The notes under the pieces: model-generated
Told to the model about the DNA's origin: nothing
Databases searched by the model: none
The model's input: the letters and a program-made list of their open reading frames with translations, nothing else
Source: Polaribacter sp.
Lineage (GTDB): Bacteria > Bacteroidota > Bacteroidia > Flavobacteriales > Flavobacteriaceae
Length of the DNA stretch: 6,157 bases
Direction: 5' to 3'
Assembly: GCA_003537695.1 (NCBI GenBank)
Contig: DPRC01000043.1
Location: 1,826 to 7,982 of the forward strand
Part shown: positions 5,078-6,157 of the stretch, piece by piece
Numbering within the stretch: position 1 is the first letter of the stretch
Layout: each line of letters opens with the position of its first letter
Position numbers and translations under genes: made by a program

Positions 5078-6157
5078 ATGAGTAAATTAGACCCTTATGC
5101 AGCTTTAAAAATAAAGGAGTTTAACATTTTTTTGTTTGTACGGTTTCTATTAGTTTTTGGGTGGTCCATGCAGTTTATTGTAATTGAGTGGCAGGTGTAT
5201 TCCATTACAAAAGACCCACTTTCGTTAGGAATTATTGGTTTAATGGAAATTATTCCAGCCTTTTCAATGGCATTATTTGCGGGTCATATCGTTGATCAAA
5301 AGGAAAAAAGAAATTTATTAGCACTTTGTACCAGCGCATTTTCATTGATTAGTCTTGGTTTATTTTTATTAACCACGGAAAGTATAATTGCAAACTGGTC
5401 TACAAATGCGGTTTTATATTCTATTTACGGATTGGTGTTTTTTGGTGGGTTTCTTCGTTCTTTTTTTGGTCCAACAATTTTTTCTTTAGTAGCCTTATTA
5501 GTCCCTAAAAAGATCTATCCCAATGCTGCAACCTGGAGCACAAGTACCTGGAAAACGGCTTCGGTGTCAGGAGCACTTGCTGCAGGTTTCTTAATTAGCT
5601 GGATTGGTGTTGACAAAACGCTATGCCTCGTTTTTATTTTGGTACTGTTGTCTTTAGCGTGTACGTTTTTAATCAAAAAGAAACCTATTTTAAATAAAAA
5701 AATTGGGGAGCCAATGCGAGAAAGTTTAAAAGCGGGAGTGCGGTTTGTTTTTCAAAACAAAGCAATTTTAGGAGTATTAACACTGGATATGATCGCTGTT
5801 TTATTTGGGGGGACAGTGGCAATATTGTCCGTTTTTGCGCAGGACGTTTTAAAGGTGGGCCCAGAAGGCTTTGGTCTTTTAAATGCGTCTATTTCCATGG
5901 GAAGCATTGTTACCATGTTTCTAACAACCTATATTCCAATCAACAAAAATACAGGAAGGAAAATGCTGATTTCTGTCTTTATTTTTGGGCTAAGTATCAT
6001 TGCTTTTGGTCTTTCATCTATTTTTTGGGTCAGCCTTCTTGCTTTATTTGTAAGTGGCGCAGCAGACGGAATTTCGATGGTAATTAGGCAAACTATTTTA
6101 CAGTTAAAAACACCAGATGATATGCGAGGCAGGGTTTCTTCTGTAAACTCAATGTTT
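5078..6157 (+). CDS. MFS transporter, MFS_3/EntS-like (3' end cut by window)
   Basis: This open frame of 360 codons runs off the right edge. It encodes a major facilitator of the MFS_3 type, the family that includes the enterobactin exporter EntS and many uncharacterised inner-membrane exporters of about 400-420 residues, so most of the protein is visible. It begins MSKLDPYAALKIKEFNIFLF, then enters TM1 (about 16-37). The cytoplasmic loop after TM2 carries a motif-A-like GHIVDQKEKRNLL (69-81). A TM4-region FLRSFFGPTIFSLVALLVP (125-143) and NAATWSTSTWKTAS (149-162) are typical. A cytoplasmic mid-loop (199-228) separates the two halves. LKTPDDMRGRVSSVNSMF (343-360) is the family's late signature. 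The substrate is unknown, so EntS-like is similarity only. ATG 5078 is the first usable start: the frame is open back to 4982 but contains no ATG, GTG or TTG there. No TAnnTTTG box precedes it, suggesting cotranscription with the ACT-domain gene. Confidence 0.92.
   Translation, partial: MSKLDPYAALKIKEFNIFLFVRFLLVFGWSMQFIVIEWQVYSITKDPLSLGIIGLMEIIPAFSMALFAGHIVDQKEKRNLLALCTSAFSLISLGLFLLTTESIIANWSTNAVLYSIYGLVFFGGFLRSFFGPTIFSLVALLVPKKIYPNAATWSTSTWKTASVSGALAAGFLISWIGVDKTLCLVFILVLLSLACTFLIKKKPILNKKIGEPMRESLKAGVRFVFQNKAILGVLTLDMIAVLFGGTVAILSVFAQDVLKVGPEGFGLLNASISMGSIVTMFLTTYIPINKNTGRKMLISVFIFGLSIIAFGLSSIFWVSLLALFVSGAADGISMVIRQTILQLKTPDDMRGRVSSVNSMF

Noticed and set aside
1..6157. Search for CRISPR arrays, insertion sequences, tRNA or rRNA genes, phage or defence genes
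   Set aside because: No regularly spaced repeats, transposase motifs, cloverleaf-like or rRNA-like segments or defence domains were seen; every large interval is filled by core genes.

Overview
The window is AT-rich and tightly packed, and it reads as ordinary chromosomal core sequence of a marine-type Flavobacteriia (Bacteroidota). Several signs support this. The RecA, GpsA and dUTPase sequences have the Bacteroidota form, for example GPCHAEEVAMERLSYLT in GpsA and [11 protein letters not shown] in RecA. Start codons are preceded by A-rich leaders rather than strong Shine-Dalgarno sequences. Copies of the Bacteroidota -7 promoter box TAnnTTTG sit just upstream of three genes. I see no mobile element, CRISPR array, rRNA, tRNA or phage gene.

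Layout, left to right. On the minus strand, an aldose 1-epimerase family gene (975 to 184) runs directly into the start of an RluE-type rRNA pseudouridine synthase, which is cut by the left window edge. Divergent from these, recA (1088-2095) ends in a strong intrinsic terminator. Next come a GNAT acetyltransferase (2246-2785) and, convergent to it with only 8 bases between stop codons, dut (3225 to 2794, minus strand). Divergent from dut, gpsA (3320-4318) begins a rightward run. It is followed by a 219-residue ACT-domain protein (4362-5021) and an MFS_3-type transporter that runs off the right edge (5078 onward).

Functionally this is a housekeeping neighbourhood: recombinational repair (RecA), nucleotide pool sanitation (Dut), glycerol-3-phosphate supply for phospholipids (GpsA), rRNA modification (RluE-like) and sugar anomer interconversion (epimerase). 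The genes do not form an obvious single pathway.

The least understood part is the ACT-domain protein. Relatives are often labelled aspartate kinase, but this protein has no kinase domain. Its gene is preceded by a perfect 12-bp inverted repeat that overlaps a -7 box and ends two bases before the start codon. That is the best candidate here for something undescribed. The remainder looks conventional, and I found no evidence of a large novel system.
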